From Stictocephala bisonia (lineage: Eukaryota > Arthropoda > Insecta > Hemiptera > Membracidae), in the NCBI GenBank assembly GCA_035578905.1, contig JAQJVL010000427.1, positions 336,001 through 400,000 of the forward strand: 64,000 nucleotides of DNA, read 5' to 3'. Numbering within the stretch: position 1 is the stretch's first letter; every line of letters begins with the position of its first letter. The notes under the pieces are model-generated. The model searched no databases. It was not told the DNA's origin and saw nothing but the letters and a program-made list of their open reading frames with translations. Shown here one piece after another: positions 48,467-60,229 of this stretch. The position numbers were made by a program, and so were the translations under genes.

Positions 48467-49277
48467 TCATGATTGGTACACAATAATTGGAGATTTCCAA
48501 TGCTTCAAGTGTTTAAGGAAACAAACACAATGGTGTGACAGATATGACAAACTAATATCGTGTTCAGGTGTTACTACCTTCACCTTTCGTCCTTCACGTT
48601 CAGGGTGAGTTCATCTCGTAAATGTAGTGGTGCAAGGATCCAGTCCCCCATCTTGGTATGATAAGTTGAATATTTGTTATATGCTGCAGCCTGCTTTGTC
48701 TTTTTTGAATATTTTCATATTTTTTGTGTCTTTCCATATTGCGTTTTATGTTTTGTATACTGCAAGTATATTATGTATCTTATCTCTTTTTTAACTCTTG
48801 ACTTTCTTAACAATAACCATAGTTTTTGAGCATGTCATTTTTTAGTAGTTTTTTGTATTATTATGTGTTAAAAAAATAAAAAAAACCTATTTTTAAATGA
48901 AGGTAAGGTAGTTAAAAAATAAGTTAAAGGATGCCTTATTTTACCAGGCGATGTTAGGGCCAAGAAGCCCTATCTATAACACTTAATCTGGAGACGAACG
49001 ACTCAAGTATTACCTCTGAACCACCACCACAGACCGGGCAGGCAGGCTGTGGCAAGGACGGGATAGTCAGACGGTCACCCATCCAAGAGACAGCCACGAT
49101 CGATGTTGCTTGACTCCGTTATCTTGCGATAACGTCGGAACCCTCCGGTCAAGGCCACTGGCTAACTAAGTGATACCTGAACATGACATGAGTTCGTCAT
49201 ACCTGTCGAAAAGTTATGTTGCTTTCCTTAAACACTTGAAGCATTGGAAACGTCCAAACATTGTCTACCAATCATGA
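48467..49277. mobile_element. element with ~108 bp inverted arms around a SINE
   Basis: The left arm 48,467-48,574 (tcatgattggta..., tttccaatgcttcaagtgtt, taaggaaa, gttcaggt) is repeated inverted at 49,170-49,277 with scattered mismatches. Between the arms are about 320 bp of AT-rich DNA and a family B SINE. Either a foldback/MITE-like element that trapped a SINE, or two opposed copies of one repeat. No target duplication could be established. Confidence 0.7.
48900..49165 (-). mobile_element. 5S rRNA-derived SINE (family B), copy 2
   Basis: Read on the minus strand from about 49,165: CGATAACGGAGTCAAGCAAC then ATCGATCGTGGCTGTC then TTGGATGGGTGACCGTCTGA. Conserved 5S rRNA has AAGCAxCxTCGGGCGTGGT...TTGGATGGGTGACCGCCTGG, so box A and box C of the type 1 pol III promoter line up in order and spacing. 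Downstream come a proline/glycine-coding-looking body and the tail GCCTGGTAAAATAAGGCATC. Clearer than copy 1 at 30.6-31.2 kb. An rRNA gene is excluded, because only the middle of 5S matches. Confidence 0.7.
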
Positions 49278-49364
49278 TTACTTTTGTTTCTTTGGTTTTT
49301 TTTTAATTAATTAAAATTTATAGTACGACTTTTTACTAGGAAATACAAACTTGAGAGCACACCC

Positions 49365-49420
49365 ATCAATTACACCGTGTGTACGGGTAGATGGGTGGGT
49401 CAATGACACCCTCGTGTACG
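49365..49420 (+). repeat. 36 bp CACCC minisatellite, locus 6 (single unit)
   Basis: CCGTGTGTACGGGTAGATGG, GTGGGTCAATGACACC, then CGTGTACG: one unit in G-rich orientation. Confidence 0.6.
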
Positions 49421-50095
49421 TTTTTGAGTTTATATCTTCTTTATTCTAAACATTGCATTGACCTAAACAAACTCTTGCCAGTAGGATTATATAGTTTAAT
49501 GTACAGTACTACTTGTTGTTTAATGTACAGTACTTGTGCTTTGCTACGGCATAAACATATCTTTGGAAGTGTTTAGATTTGATTAACGGATTTTAACATA
49601 CAACAACGTCAAGAGATTATTTTATGTATTTCTCAAGTTCCGTCGTATATTTCATAGTTTTATTAATTACAATGTAGAATGTTATCTAAAAATATATTAC
49701 GAAAATTGTATCTTGGATGAATTATGAAAGATTTCTGTTTCTCAAATATTCTGACCCACTAAGAGCCTTTATATGTTGGATTATAAGTGTATTTCACTTT
49801 AAAATAGGAACCGTAATAATTATGCACAGCTGTACCTTATTTATGTACTTCAATACATAAACCTCACTGAAGACTAATCTGTGGGTGAGTTGCCAGGATT
49901 GATAATCCTTAAAACAAATTACAAACAAAAACGTTTTTGCACATTTAAAATATATAGATCGTCTTTTCTGTGTTTTATTTAAACTAAATTTCAATTTCCC
50001 AGCAAAATATATTTATATTATTTAAATTGGGATATAATGTGAAAAGTAACGATGTTATAGAACTAACTCATTTACAAGGTCAGCAAATGAGTAAA
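49421..50095. other. AT-rich spacer, no gene seen
   Basis: No feature except a tandem pair of tttaatgtacagtact at about 49,496-49,531. Confidence 0.5.
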
Positions 50096-50170
50096 GCCGG
50101 TGGTAGAGAGGTCTAAGGTGTCAGTACTTGTAGCTTGAGTTAGAGATAACGCCGGTAAGAATCCTGGCCT
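50096..50170 (+). repeat. tRNA-Leu/Ser-like fragment (SINE head or tRNA pseudogene)
   Basis: GGTGGTAGAGAGGTCTAAGG compares with the tRNA-Leu D-arm pattern TGGCCGAGNGGTCTAAGG, and about 50 bp on GGTAAGAATCCTGG compares with the T-arm GGTTCGAATCCTGG. Spacing suits a long-variable-arm tRNA. The anticodon stem does not pair convincingly and two box B positions are lost, so a functional tRNA is unlikely. Confidence 0.5.
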
Positions 50171-50189
50171 TGACTGAAGCTTTCATCAG

Positions 50190-50278
50190 AAACATTCACC
50201 TTGTACTGTTATGCTTCTCCTTCCTAATCTGTATCTTAAGTTCCTCGCACATATCAATAGTCTATGGGGAAGGGCATG
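50190..50278 (+). CDS. possible exon with signal-peptide-like sequence
   Basis: Between tttcatcag and G|GTAAGG (donor at 50,279) an 89 bp stretch translates as NIHLVLLCFSFLICILSSSH then ISIVYGEGH, a hydrophobic core with small residues as in a secretory signal. The frame stays open to 50,350 if unspliced. No ATG precedes it in frame (a stop lies upstream inside the tRNA-like fragment). It would need an upstream exon, or it is chance. Confidence 0.25.
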
Positions 50279-52812
50279 GTAAGGTTAAAAAGGAAATCAG
50301 CTTCTTGACTCTAGTACAACAAAACATTGATCTTGGTAACTATGAATTTTGACATGATTATCTTATTTAATTTGTTAAAAAATATTTGAAAGGTGGGGCT
50401 AAAATATTGTGTTTTAAATATAACAATGTTTCCTCCCAAAAATCAGAGATGTAGTGTTAAATTTAGATGATTCCCTTTCATAACACCAGCACAAAAATAG
50501 TTTGTAACAGTTTTATAACACCGGTATTGAATAGGACTGGTCAAAGCTTTATGATGGCAAATATCAAAAGGTCTCGATATTAAATAGTCCACACAGCTGC
50601 CGAAGCGGAACATAACCTATATGTCATAAATTGTTTTCGAAACAGTTATGTATAAATAAAACTGTTACTACCAGCTTTTGTTGAAAACATAGTTACACGC
50701 TAAGTACCATTAGACTAGTTTTGTATGTTATTGCATTTCACGGACAAAACAATCCTTGTAAAACTTCATATTAACTGTGTACAGTTCCATTGTTTATGGA
50801 TCCTGCAGTAATAATAGATTTCTACAAGATTTGATATTCATTAAAATAATACGCAATATCTTTATAAACAACTTCTTTGAATTTTAATTCAAAGGGGTGT
50901 AAATTAAATGTTTTGAATTTTTATTATGATTCATGTAAATGAAAGTAACATTTTTAAGAATCGCTACCTAACATGAAAATTAATTTTGACTAAAACCCTT
51001 TTAAATTATTTTGTACAGCGTTATGAGAGATTTTGTTGTGTATCCACATACTAGCAAAATTATTTAACAAATTTGTATAGTATACCAAAAGCTTATTACA
51101 TATTGATCGATGTTTCCCAATCCAAATTATTAATACAACTCTGTATGGTTTAATTATATTATAATTAACTAAATAACACCAATTTTATGTGTTATTTAAA
51201 CATTTTAAAATGTAAAACATATTTTGATATTCCAACATACATCATGACAAATGACTTTTTTATTATTTCTCCCTTAAACATTTAATTAAGATTAGACATA
51301 AATTTTAAATTCCAAACAATCTTAATAAACATATTGTTTGTTCTACTGACAATAATTAAATCATTAGTCTACTTACACAGACTACGTAATATATAATTAC
51401 ATAGGTCTACTTACAGACACCTAATTAAAAAATAAGTCCACACTTACCGAGAAAATGTTCACTATGCTAACTCTAGCAACACACCTAAATTTAGGCACAT
51501 CTTGTTTACATGTGGTCTTAGAGACGTTTAAAACATTAAATATTATGAACAGTCATATATATATATTATAGTTCAGTCATGTAAATTGCATAATTATTCA
51601 AATTGCCACTTCAATGGATTGAAAATACTAACAATAATCAGTCGAAAATAAGGGTGATATTTTATTGCATCTTTAAATGTATTTGGATGAATATAAAATA
51701 TCATTAATAAATATAATCAAGTTTACAGATTTAAGTATACACATCTATTTATATTACCTATGTGTACTAACGAATAATTTTGCTCATAACAAAAATAATT
51801 CTTACTGTATTATTTATATTTTGTGCTTCGTTATTGAATGAAGAATTGTCTCTTTCCCTAAGAATGTTTTTTATCTATTCTCTACCTGTAGGCTTGACAT
51901 GACCTATCCATTATTGTAGGAGCCCAGAGGGTGCTATTGGGTGTTGTGGCCATGGGAGGAGGGGAGGCACCCCGTGGGGAGTCACAATAGGGGGTAAATC
52001 CTCTGTCAAAACCCCCTGTCGAGCCGCTTCTCTCAGCAAAACTGTTCACCCTATGGTTTGCTATACAGAACGCAAAACACACGTCTGATCTACTTTATCG
52101 CTATGCTGTTGTTAAATAAACTTGACATTTGTTATGTTTCAGCAATTAACAGACAACAATTGTACAGTTATATTGAGATATTCCATTGTTAAAAATCCAT
52201 TTATACAACTGTGTATTTATATTCAACTAACAAGTTCACCAGCTTTGCGTTCCAATGAAAAATTAGGCCTACTGGAATAATAAAAAAAATAAATACTCAG
52301 AAAAAGTATCCAATTAGGTCATTATACATTGTAGTTTATTTTTTTCATGTAATTTTACAGATGATATATGACTATTTAGTCATTCAGAATTAGCTGAAAA
52401 CTGTATATTTTTATGGAACTATGCTGCTACTCATTTTTTACTTCTAGTTGTTTATTAGATATATTTTTTACTATTTTGATTTCAGTTAGTGGTGGTAAAA
52501 CTTGTTTTTCTGTTTTTTTCATCCGAGTATGTGTTGTTATTGTTATTGCTACCAAATATGCACTAATATGGAACATAAATTAGATGATAAAACTATATCT
52601 AAAATATTACTTTCCCATTACATAAATACATACGTTGCTGTTAAATATTTTAATCGGCATTAAGAGTAAAACAGGGTGCGTAAGTATTATAATGGCCATT
52701 GTGTTAGAAGCAGCCTGTATATGTATTGGTGAGTGAACAACGATTGCATGTGTGGCTGTGATTTGATTTGATTGGCCACAACATTATGCAAGGACTCTGA
52801 TTGGGTCTGAAG
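50279..52812. other. spacer with one GC-rich patch
   Basis: AT-rich except 51,885-52,085, where a 66-codon minus frame (Gly/Pro/Ser-rich) lies. No domain recognised; possibly an exon of an unknown gene or a repeat end. Confidence 0.4.
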
Positions 52813-53165
52813 TACCGGTACTTTAACGTAGTGCTGTAACCCAGCTACTTTGCCGATATGGTGATTGTAGTCATTATGATCTCAGTCCAATAATACAGAC
52901 ACAGTTCACACTCAATGGTTGCCATTGACGTGGATACTAATTGAGAAGTGTAGGATGTCAATGTTGGACGGTTTTCAGGATTTGGGTGATGTGCAGGGAA
53001 GATAACTTAGTATCAGGCTTGTCAGTTTGTCAATATCTGACCGAAAGTAAGTGGTTCAGAGTCCATGCTAAGATATATAGGTGCCTTAATTTTCTCAGCT
53101 GTTACGCCATTAATAAATTTTCCTTCTTAAGGAACATTCAAATTGTAATTTGTAATAAATACTAC
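52813..53165 (+). mobile_element. tRNA-derived SINE (family A), copy 3
   Basis: GTAGTGCTGTAACCCAGCTA at the head (box A eroded), CAATGGTTGCCATTGACGTG, CAGGGAAGATAACTTAGTAT, GTCAGTTTGTCAA, CCATTAATAAATTTTCCTTC. Colinear with the other copies but the most diverged at its 5' end. The 93-codon frame over it is a shadow. Confidence 0.75.
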
Positions 53166-53578
53166 ATTCGTTTATCGACAACTATCACCCTAATTCACCA
53201 CCAATATTTGTGCTTATTTTAATAAAAAATATTCTCTTTGATTTTAAATCTACAGGGTTATCATTATAGATTGTACTGATTTATTTCAACTATAAAGAAA
53301 TAAATATCAACATATCTGTTTATATTATAAATGTTAATGTTTATTCTTTAGTGATTTAACTAAGAATTCAGTACCAGCCAAGTATAATATCTGTGGTAAT
53401 ATGACATTTTATAAATGTAAATATTTCAAGTATTTTTTAATGTATATTATTAACATGCTACTCTTCTTTCATTCGAATACGAGTTTTGGAACAAATATTA
53501 TTATGCTTATATAAATATAAACCATGAAGGCTCAGTATTGTCGCATAAAAAAACAGTTTAAAACCCTTACTATTATCA
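53166..53578. other. AT-rich spacer, no gene seen
   Basis: Nothing supportable. Confidence 0.5.
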
Positions 53579-53848
53579 TCAGGAAATCTCAATGAGAAAA
53601 AACATAACAATTAAACCAATCAGGATGAGGTTTGGAAATGTAGGAATGGGAAATACAAGTGTAGGAGAAAATAACCTAGGGAACATCGGGGCGTAACGAC
53701 AATCTGGGATGTTTCTGAGCTCAACACACTGGTCAATATCACAAGGTCTGTACGATTTGACGGTCGAGGGGTAGTCGTATGGGATGTGGTACAGTGATAC
53801 GAGGTTTTCTTTGTAGACAGAATTTGTGGAAGGGACATTCCATATTTT
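53579..53848 (-). CDS. candidate host 3'-terminal exon, unknown protein
   Basis: On the minus strand an acceptor-like tttttatattag ends at 53,849. From 53,848 an uninterrupted frame of 89 codons runs in phase to TGA at 53,581-53,579. It begins KIWNVPSTNSVYKENLVSLY, continues HIPYDYPSTVKSYRPCDIDQ, CVELRNIPDCRYAPMFPRLF, and ends in a hydrophobic tail (PNLILIGLIVMFFLIEIS). Three cysteines within 17 residues followed by a hydrophobic C-terminus recall small secreted, membrane-anchored or GPI-signalled proteins. No ATG until codon 64, so it is an exon, not a whole gene. Codons GAC, TAC, CCC, CTC and ATC are enriched against the AT-rich background. No family recognised. Confidence 0.5.
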   Translation of the reverse strand, partial: KIWNVPSTNSVYKENLVSLYHIPYDYPSTVKSYRPCDIDQCVELRNIPDCRYAPMFPRLFSPTLVFPIPTFPNLILIGLIVMFFLIEIS

Positions 53849-54879
53849 CTAATATAAAAAAGAGCAATTCGTAGAACTGCAATTATGTCACCATTACAAA
53901 TATTTAAACATTTTAATTATTATTTAACTAATTGAAACATAACGAGTAAGAAACAGTAACAAAACACATGATGATATTCTTACACGATCCGTTCGGCCTG
54001 ACGTCAGTTCTATATGTACGTTAAAATTGACGAACTTTCATCAGTCCATCAGATGGCCGAGCTAAGGCCGACATGAAATGATGCTGCATACACACGGTCC
54101 GTTTGTACGGGGCTTAAGTGACTCTTTGTCACGTGACTTACACGGCACAAATTGTGCTGTAAAGTGAGAGGGTATTTTTTTAATTTAAGATACATTTTAA
54201 CATCTTCACTAATAATATATTAAAGTTTGAAAGGATCTCTTTAGTAATATTTTGAGCATCTCCAACTGATAATTCCATAGTATTTGAGAGTAATGAGAAA
54301 TAATTTTATGTTCATAAATTGTATAATTATTTATATCTGTTTTTAAACCTTTCATGTAGGAATTAAAATGATTAAACTTATATATCTCATTATTATAAAT
54401 GCTTATCAAAATTAAAGATATTTTCGTTATTTGTCTTCTAACGTCGTAAAATAATTTTGCTAAATTTTAATCCTAACCTATGAAGTAAAACTAACTTTTT
54501 TTCTTCGATATTCGCTAATTTATCCAAAGAAAATTCATCGTTAAGATCGTTAGCAAAAGTTTTCTTTGAATCAATTATAACTCTGATCTAAGTTAGTAAT
54601 AATAATAATAATAATAATAATAAAACCAATTAAAATGATACATTTGTACTTTTTTATTTGTGGCAATTAGCGTTCGAAAGTTCCCATTTTGAAATGAATC
54701 ATACAACCTGATAACTGTGTACAAAGGAAACTATATATATGAAGAGCTGTACGAAATTTATAATTTAACAAATAATTTTTAAATTTTTTATATAACTATT
54801 TTTAACAGAATCTTAAAAGCGAGACAAGTACTGTTATAATTTTTTTTTCAATTTCACTTTTCAGTTTATATGGACGTAA
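53849..54879. other. spacer with CpG-rich patch and AAT microsatellite
   Basis: 53,985-54,170 is CpG-rich (acacgatccgttcggcct, later acacacggtccgtttgtacg) without a frame. 54,597-54,623 is an AAT trinucleotide repeat of nine units. Otherwise AT-rich. Confidence 0.5.
54597..54623. repeat. AAT microsatellite
   Basis: Nine perfect TAA/AAT units. Confidence 0.92.
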
Positions 54880-54985
54880 TGGCCTGTGCGTAAACGTTAT
54901 TCAAAAAGTGAACTACCGACTGTTAGCTCATTTGAGGATTCGAACCTTGGAGCATGCCTTCTGCAGTCCGAAGCTTTGGACACAG
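54880..54985 (-). repeat. tRNA-like dispersed repeat (family C), copy 2
   Basis: On the minus strand: CTTCGGACTGCAGAAGGC, then about 10 bp on GGTTCGAATCCTC, a perfect box B. GACTGCAGA beside a T-arm suggests the anticodon arm of a tRNA such as tRNA-Cys(GCA). The 5' half with box A is not recognisable, and the body continues GCTAACAGTCGGTAGTTCAC to GAATAACGTTTACGCACAG, matching copy 1 at 46.9 kb. Reads as a tRNA-derived SINE. Confidence 0.6.
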
Positions 54986-56599
54986 AAAATTTCATAAAAC
55001 AAATTTAATTAAAACGTTGTAGGAGGCTTTGTGATGTTTATTTCAAATGAATATTATAGTCATTATTAATATTAACCTTTATTAAGATAGCAAAATAGTT
55101 TGGAAAAATATTATCACCAAGCCAATTGATATTACAGTAAATCTTTTATTTATGTATTCATTTCTAACAAATACCACTAATTGTTTTATGTGAATAACTT
55201 ACAACAATTAACAGTATAATAAAAATATAAACTAGACACTAATATCAAATCAAATAATCATAGGGGTAGACTATGAGGCTATTTACATAAATTATACGAA
55301 AACAATAGAATATAAATTATTTGTTCTAAGTAAACATTTCCAACACCCACAGTGAGTCGTTCAGCATTCAATAGTCTGTATAAATTGTGTCGAACACGAA
55401 AATGGAATTTCATTAAACTACTGTACATGTTTTATTGCTGCAATAAAATCAGGACTGCTGCATCCCCTCCCTCACCCAATCTTTATTTTGAACTCCCCTC
55501 GAAAACGAAGCCTTTTTGGACCACCCCTAAATAAATGGAAAGTACAATGGGAATAAGGGGAATATTTACTATGGACTGCCAATCTATTTGAATTAAATTG
55601 CTTTTTCCATTGGTAATTTATATATGTAAATTACCTTTATTTGTGTAGGAATTACATTTTTGCACGTAGTACGTAGCCATGTTTTTGCTGGTAAACAACA
55701 AATGCAACTTAATACGTAATTAAAGTTATGGTAAAATATATTAATGTATGTCATTATTCAAGGTCAAATAAATTCAACTATTAAAATCACCAGAATCACA
55801 TTCTTCATTGGAAATTTCCCCTTTTCAAAATGTTTACGTTTCTTCATATGCTTCATTTTTCATGAAGTATTGGCCAAATTTCCTCAATACTTTGTCTAAG
55901 TTGTCCACCTTATACTGTAGATTACGTTAAATGACGATTAACGTATGAATCTATTTGTTTTCTAATACTTATCTGCAAGTAATCGACTCATTAGAGACTT
56001 AAAGTGTTAAAATTATAGGTTAGTTAAGGGAAATCTAGTAGTTCTACAAATAAATAACAGTTGTCATTCATAATTATTCAAAAATACTGACTATAGGCAA
56101 ATAAAGTACTCTGAATCAAAAAATATAAACAATAAAAATGTTTTCCAAAAGAAAAATTCAAATATGTTTAACACGATGGCATAATTATTAGGTTCAACGT
56201 CATTTACTAAGTTTGCATACCGAGTTGGCCAATTTATATGGATCAAAGGACGAAAGTAAAGGGTTTGTACTTGAACCACAAGCTCTCGCTCAATTATGCC
56301 TCTCTCAAACCTAAGCAGCACTGCCGACTACGTAGTTATTTTAAATGTAATACTCACTCAACTACAGAAACGCTAACCTGTTTAATTTGCTTGATATTTG
56401 TAAAGAAATGTGTCTTTTGCTCATAAAAATGTATTTTTAAGATGAATTGAGAAATTGTCTAAAATGTTACATTTATTTGTACTGTTATAACCATTATATT
56501 TTATAGTGGTTTAAAAAGGTAGGTTCCATAATTTATATAGTGATGAATAATTTTGTAAATTACTGTGAGAACCCTGGTATTCCGAGACGTTTCGTCACC
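54986..56599. other. AT-rich spacer, no gene seen
   Basis: Two 60-62 codon plus frames (55,352 and 56,238) and one minus frame (56,091) overlap AT-rich DNA without domains. Confidence 0.5.
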
Positions 56600-56775
56600 C
56601 TAAACGGAACTAATATTGACCCATCTGCCTACCATCAAACGCATTATGGTAGTGACCCACCCGCCTAAAAATTTTCTAAGTCCCGGCCGGTGACCAAAAT
56701 GTGAGAAATTCGGACAATTTTTCCATTCACATGTGCAGTAAAGTATTGACCTACCCACCCACCAACCTATACCAG
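56600..56775 (-). repeat. 36 bp CACCC minisatellite, locus 7 (diverged)
   Basis: TATTGACCCATCTGCCTACC, TTATGGTAGTGACCCACCCG, later TTGACCTACCCACCCACCAA: at least three scattered, eroded units in C-rich orientation. Confidence 0.55.
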
Positions 56776-58315
56776 TAATATGGTACTAAACCATCATAAA
56801 TGAATTTTGACAGACCCTCATTTCCAATCTTGACTTTTTAGTCTACTTGATCACTATACGTAAGCACAATCCTCAGTAACCACAAAAACATCCTTGATAA
56901 AATAAAGGGTTTTTAGTGAAATTTACTTGCATGAAATATGCCTATGTATTCTCACAAAGAGCTATTTCAACAATATCAGGTAAAAAACAGAATATACCTA
57001 CAATATCCCACTCATGAGGTGGAAGTTTGCCTATTTTAACGAAAACGGGCTTACACCCTCGGCGTCTAAGCCAATGGCTTATAACATGGCTTTAAAGGAC
57101 ATTGGCACCAGTAATAAATTCTGCTAACAGTCGCTAAACCCTTTAATAATTATTACGTGCCCATGAATGTTTTACAACAAGAATTTTCTTAAATTTTAGA
57201 CTAATGAACTGTAGATGATGACACCAACAGAACAGACTCTCACTCTCATAGGGTGATTCCATCACCCTTAGTTCTACAGTAGTATATCTGTAGAACCACT
57301 AAACTTAAAATATAAGGTTCTGGTTTTGAAATTTTAATATCAGCGCTTCAGCTGACAAATAAGAGACAGCGAGGATTTAGTATATTATAAATTAACTAAC
57401 CAGTGACCTGAGCAGTTGATAATTTGAGGCCTATTTTAATTTAAAATGTCACTAAAATGCTAATTTCATTAACTAGACTATAACTTTGTTTTTAGTCTTA
57501 ATCTGTTTTAACTGTTTGAAAACATTCTAGTTTGCATTATTGCTTTATAGAAACAATAAATATTTAGAAACATTCCTTAGACACAAGCAGGGAGAAGAAG
57601 GAAAAACAAATAAAACTGTTCCTTTCGGTAAATTTTAGTCTCTGGAATCCATTAGGACAAAATGTAAAATACAATGTAGGCTCAGTTCTTAACACAAATT
57701 TACATTGTAAGCCCTTTGGTATTAAACACGTAGTCATGAAGGGTCGAGACCGCAGCCTGCTGTAACAGTATGCCCTTAATCATCTACCCTTGTAAAGCTC
57801 ACCGCCCACTCTCGCTTACAACCCGGACCCCAACGCTTGCTGGCATTTGGGTCGTTCGCTTTCAAAGTCCGGGAGAGTAGTCCTTTGAGATCACTAACAC
57901 ATGGAACCGAAATACAGTGATGTATTCGGACAAATTGTTAGTTTAGTGAGTAGTACTCATAAATATCTGTAATTACAGGATTATATTGCGTTCAATTTAA
58001 TTTTAGACACTTTAATAAAACTATTTATCATTGCAAATGATAAAGACTTCACGGAGTAAAACAAAATTAGGTATATAATGTTTCCCAACAATAAACTGTT
58101 GAAATAAGTGGAATATAAATAAAATGTAAGTTTATTAGAGTAAATATTTTATAAGTTTTTGTACGCATACCACAAAAAACATAAATAAACTTTGGACTTT
58201 CACTTTTGATTTATATTATTTTCATAACAACACACCAGTAAAATAATATTTGGAAACCTTACTGACCACTATGGTTTCCATTTATCAGATAAATGCATAC
58301 TAAAGATTAAAAATG
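56776..58315. other. spacer, no gene seen
   Basis: Includes paired hairpins (57,250-57,296) and a GC-richer patch at 57,730-57,900 of unknown nature. Confidence 0.5.
57250..57296. repeat. two adjacent perfect hairpins
   Basis: AGGGTGAT-TCC-ATCACCCT (57,250-57,268), two bases, then GTTCTACAG-TAGTATAT-CTGTAGAAC (57,271-57,296). Both stems are perfect. Confidence 0.85.
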
Positions 58316-58412
58316 AACCCACTCACCCATACACGTACAGTGGTATTGGCCCACCCACCAACCCATTCACTTACAGTGGTAATTGTCTACCAGTTTACAC
58401 ATACACGTACAG
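58316..58412 (-). repeat. 36 bp CACCC minisatellite, locus 8
   Basis: CCCATACACGTACAGTGGTA, TTGGCCCACCCACCAA, CCCATTCACTTACAGTGGTA, then CACATACACGTACAG: about 2.6 units with 36-37 bp spacing, C-rich orientation. Confidence 0.8.
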
Positions 58413-59284
58413 TACAATTTTCAAGACGCATTTTACGAAAACATCACTACAATAATGTTGCTATGTAATGAGGCCATCCATGATTCTACCATAAATACCA
58501 CATGACGACAATTTATAAATAATAAGTATCCATGTTTTAATTTATAAGCTAAATATATTTACTGTTAAAAACACGTATTCTATGACAAAATATGTTTGTT
58601 GGGTGTAGTTTTGCATCAAAATATACATTGTTGCTCCAACTGAAATTGTTACAATTATAAACAAATTACTAAAAAAGATTTGCTAATACTTTAAACATTT
58701 TCTTTGCATCAAATCTTAAAAATCAAAGAAGAGTATATATTTATATGTACTTAAAAGTACAAACTTCCCCTAATTGAAAACAACCTATTATGCTTTTCAA
58801 TAAAGTGTTATATCCTTAAAGAATAATGGTTATACTATACGATTACTGTACTAGAATATGTTGTGTTGAAAATGTTCAAACTTTCATGTATGTTGATGGC
58901 AGTATTTTAAAATGTAACACATTTACTAATTTACGTTTAAAACACCTAAAGATAAAATTATTTTTTAAGTTAAGTTTAATTTCATTGTCTTCTAAAAGTA
59001 CTATATAGATAATTATAAATTCTAGAATATTATAACCGTGTAATCTAGGTATTATATATTATTTTAAAAACTAATTATCTATCAGAACTTCACATTAAAC
59101 CATAAATCCAACAATACTTTATCATAAACATCCCTAATTAGCTTTAAAATGTTGTTTCTAATCATAGAAACTTATTAATATTTTTTTCTATATTTGATGT
59201 TATCATTTAATAAAACACCAGATTCACTCATATCTGCTATGATGATATTGCAATAGTCAGCTTGAGGGTAACCAAGAGAGTTCA
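58413..59284. other. AT-rich spacer, no gene seen
   Basis: Nothing supportable. Confidence 0.55.
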
Positions 59285-59330
59285 ACCACCCACATTACCA
59301 CCCCCCCCCCCACCCACCCACCCTGAGCAT
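59285..59330 (-). repeat. C-rich patch related to the CACCC minisatellite, locus 9
   Basis: CCACCCACATTACCA, a run of ten or more C, then CACCCACCCACCCTGAGC. No CCATACACG core, so the relation to the family is probable rather than certain. Confidence 0.5.
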
Positions 59331-60229
59331 GAACATTGTCGTTATACCGGACGAGAACTGCGGCAGTATTTCACCGAGAAATTGGTACTTTAAATGAAAT
59401 ACTCATGAAAACAAACTATCTTCTCCCGAATGCGCAAGTGGTTCTCCATTACGCTTATAGATAGACTCTAGACTATTCAGACTGACATTATCATTTCTTC
59501 ACATTCAGTTATTGAAAACGGTAGTTCTAGTAGATAGGAAGTAAGTACCAGGAATCACATAATATATTTACCATAAGTAATTTCTTCTCAATATATTTAT
59601 TTCTAAGAGTTTTTTGTGTTAAGTAAATTCATATATGTAAATATATACAATTTATCTATAAAACTAGGTATCTAACAATTTTAGTAGTAAGTATGACAGT
59701 ACATGACATTTGTGTTTTTTTCTTTTTTTTGCAACTGTTGTCAAACAGCAAAGAAGTGTTACGGAATATGTTTAAAATACTACTTAAATCACTAAGTGTG
59801 CAAGATTACTGAGCTTTGAATCTATACGTAGTATCTAGTATTCACCAAATAATTATAGGCACAGTCAATTATAAATGCTTTGTTAATTGGTAACTATTTG
59901 TTTTGTGATTACTTGCATAATAAATACAAAAAAATTAATACTTATGTATCTAATACTAATACATATAGTAGTAGAAATATTTTACTTATACTATCATGTT
60001 CAGTTATTGATATAAAACGAATAAAATCAACGTATAACAGTCTGATGATAAACAAGAACAACTACGCTATAGATAATATGTTTAAGAACAATAATTCTCA
60101 ACAACAATGACAAGCTTGCGTACAAATATATATAGTCCTTATATTGCTATCTACATAAAACTGAATTAAAAAATAAAAATTCTGAAACAAAACACATTAA
60201 ATAAATCTTCATTTAATACCATTATACAA
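59331..60229. other. AT-rich spacer, no gene seen
   Basis: A 76-codon plus frame at 59,880-60,110 is Asn/Lys/Tyr/Ser-rich and typical of AT-rich chance frames. Confidence 0.5.

Noticed and set aside
48900..49165. A 5S rRNA gene
   Set aside because: Only the internal promoter half matches; the 5' and 3' ends that pair to form helix I are absent.
50096..50170. A functional tRNA gene
   Set aside because: No good anticodon stem, altered T-loop (GGTAAGAATCC) and no acceptor pairing.
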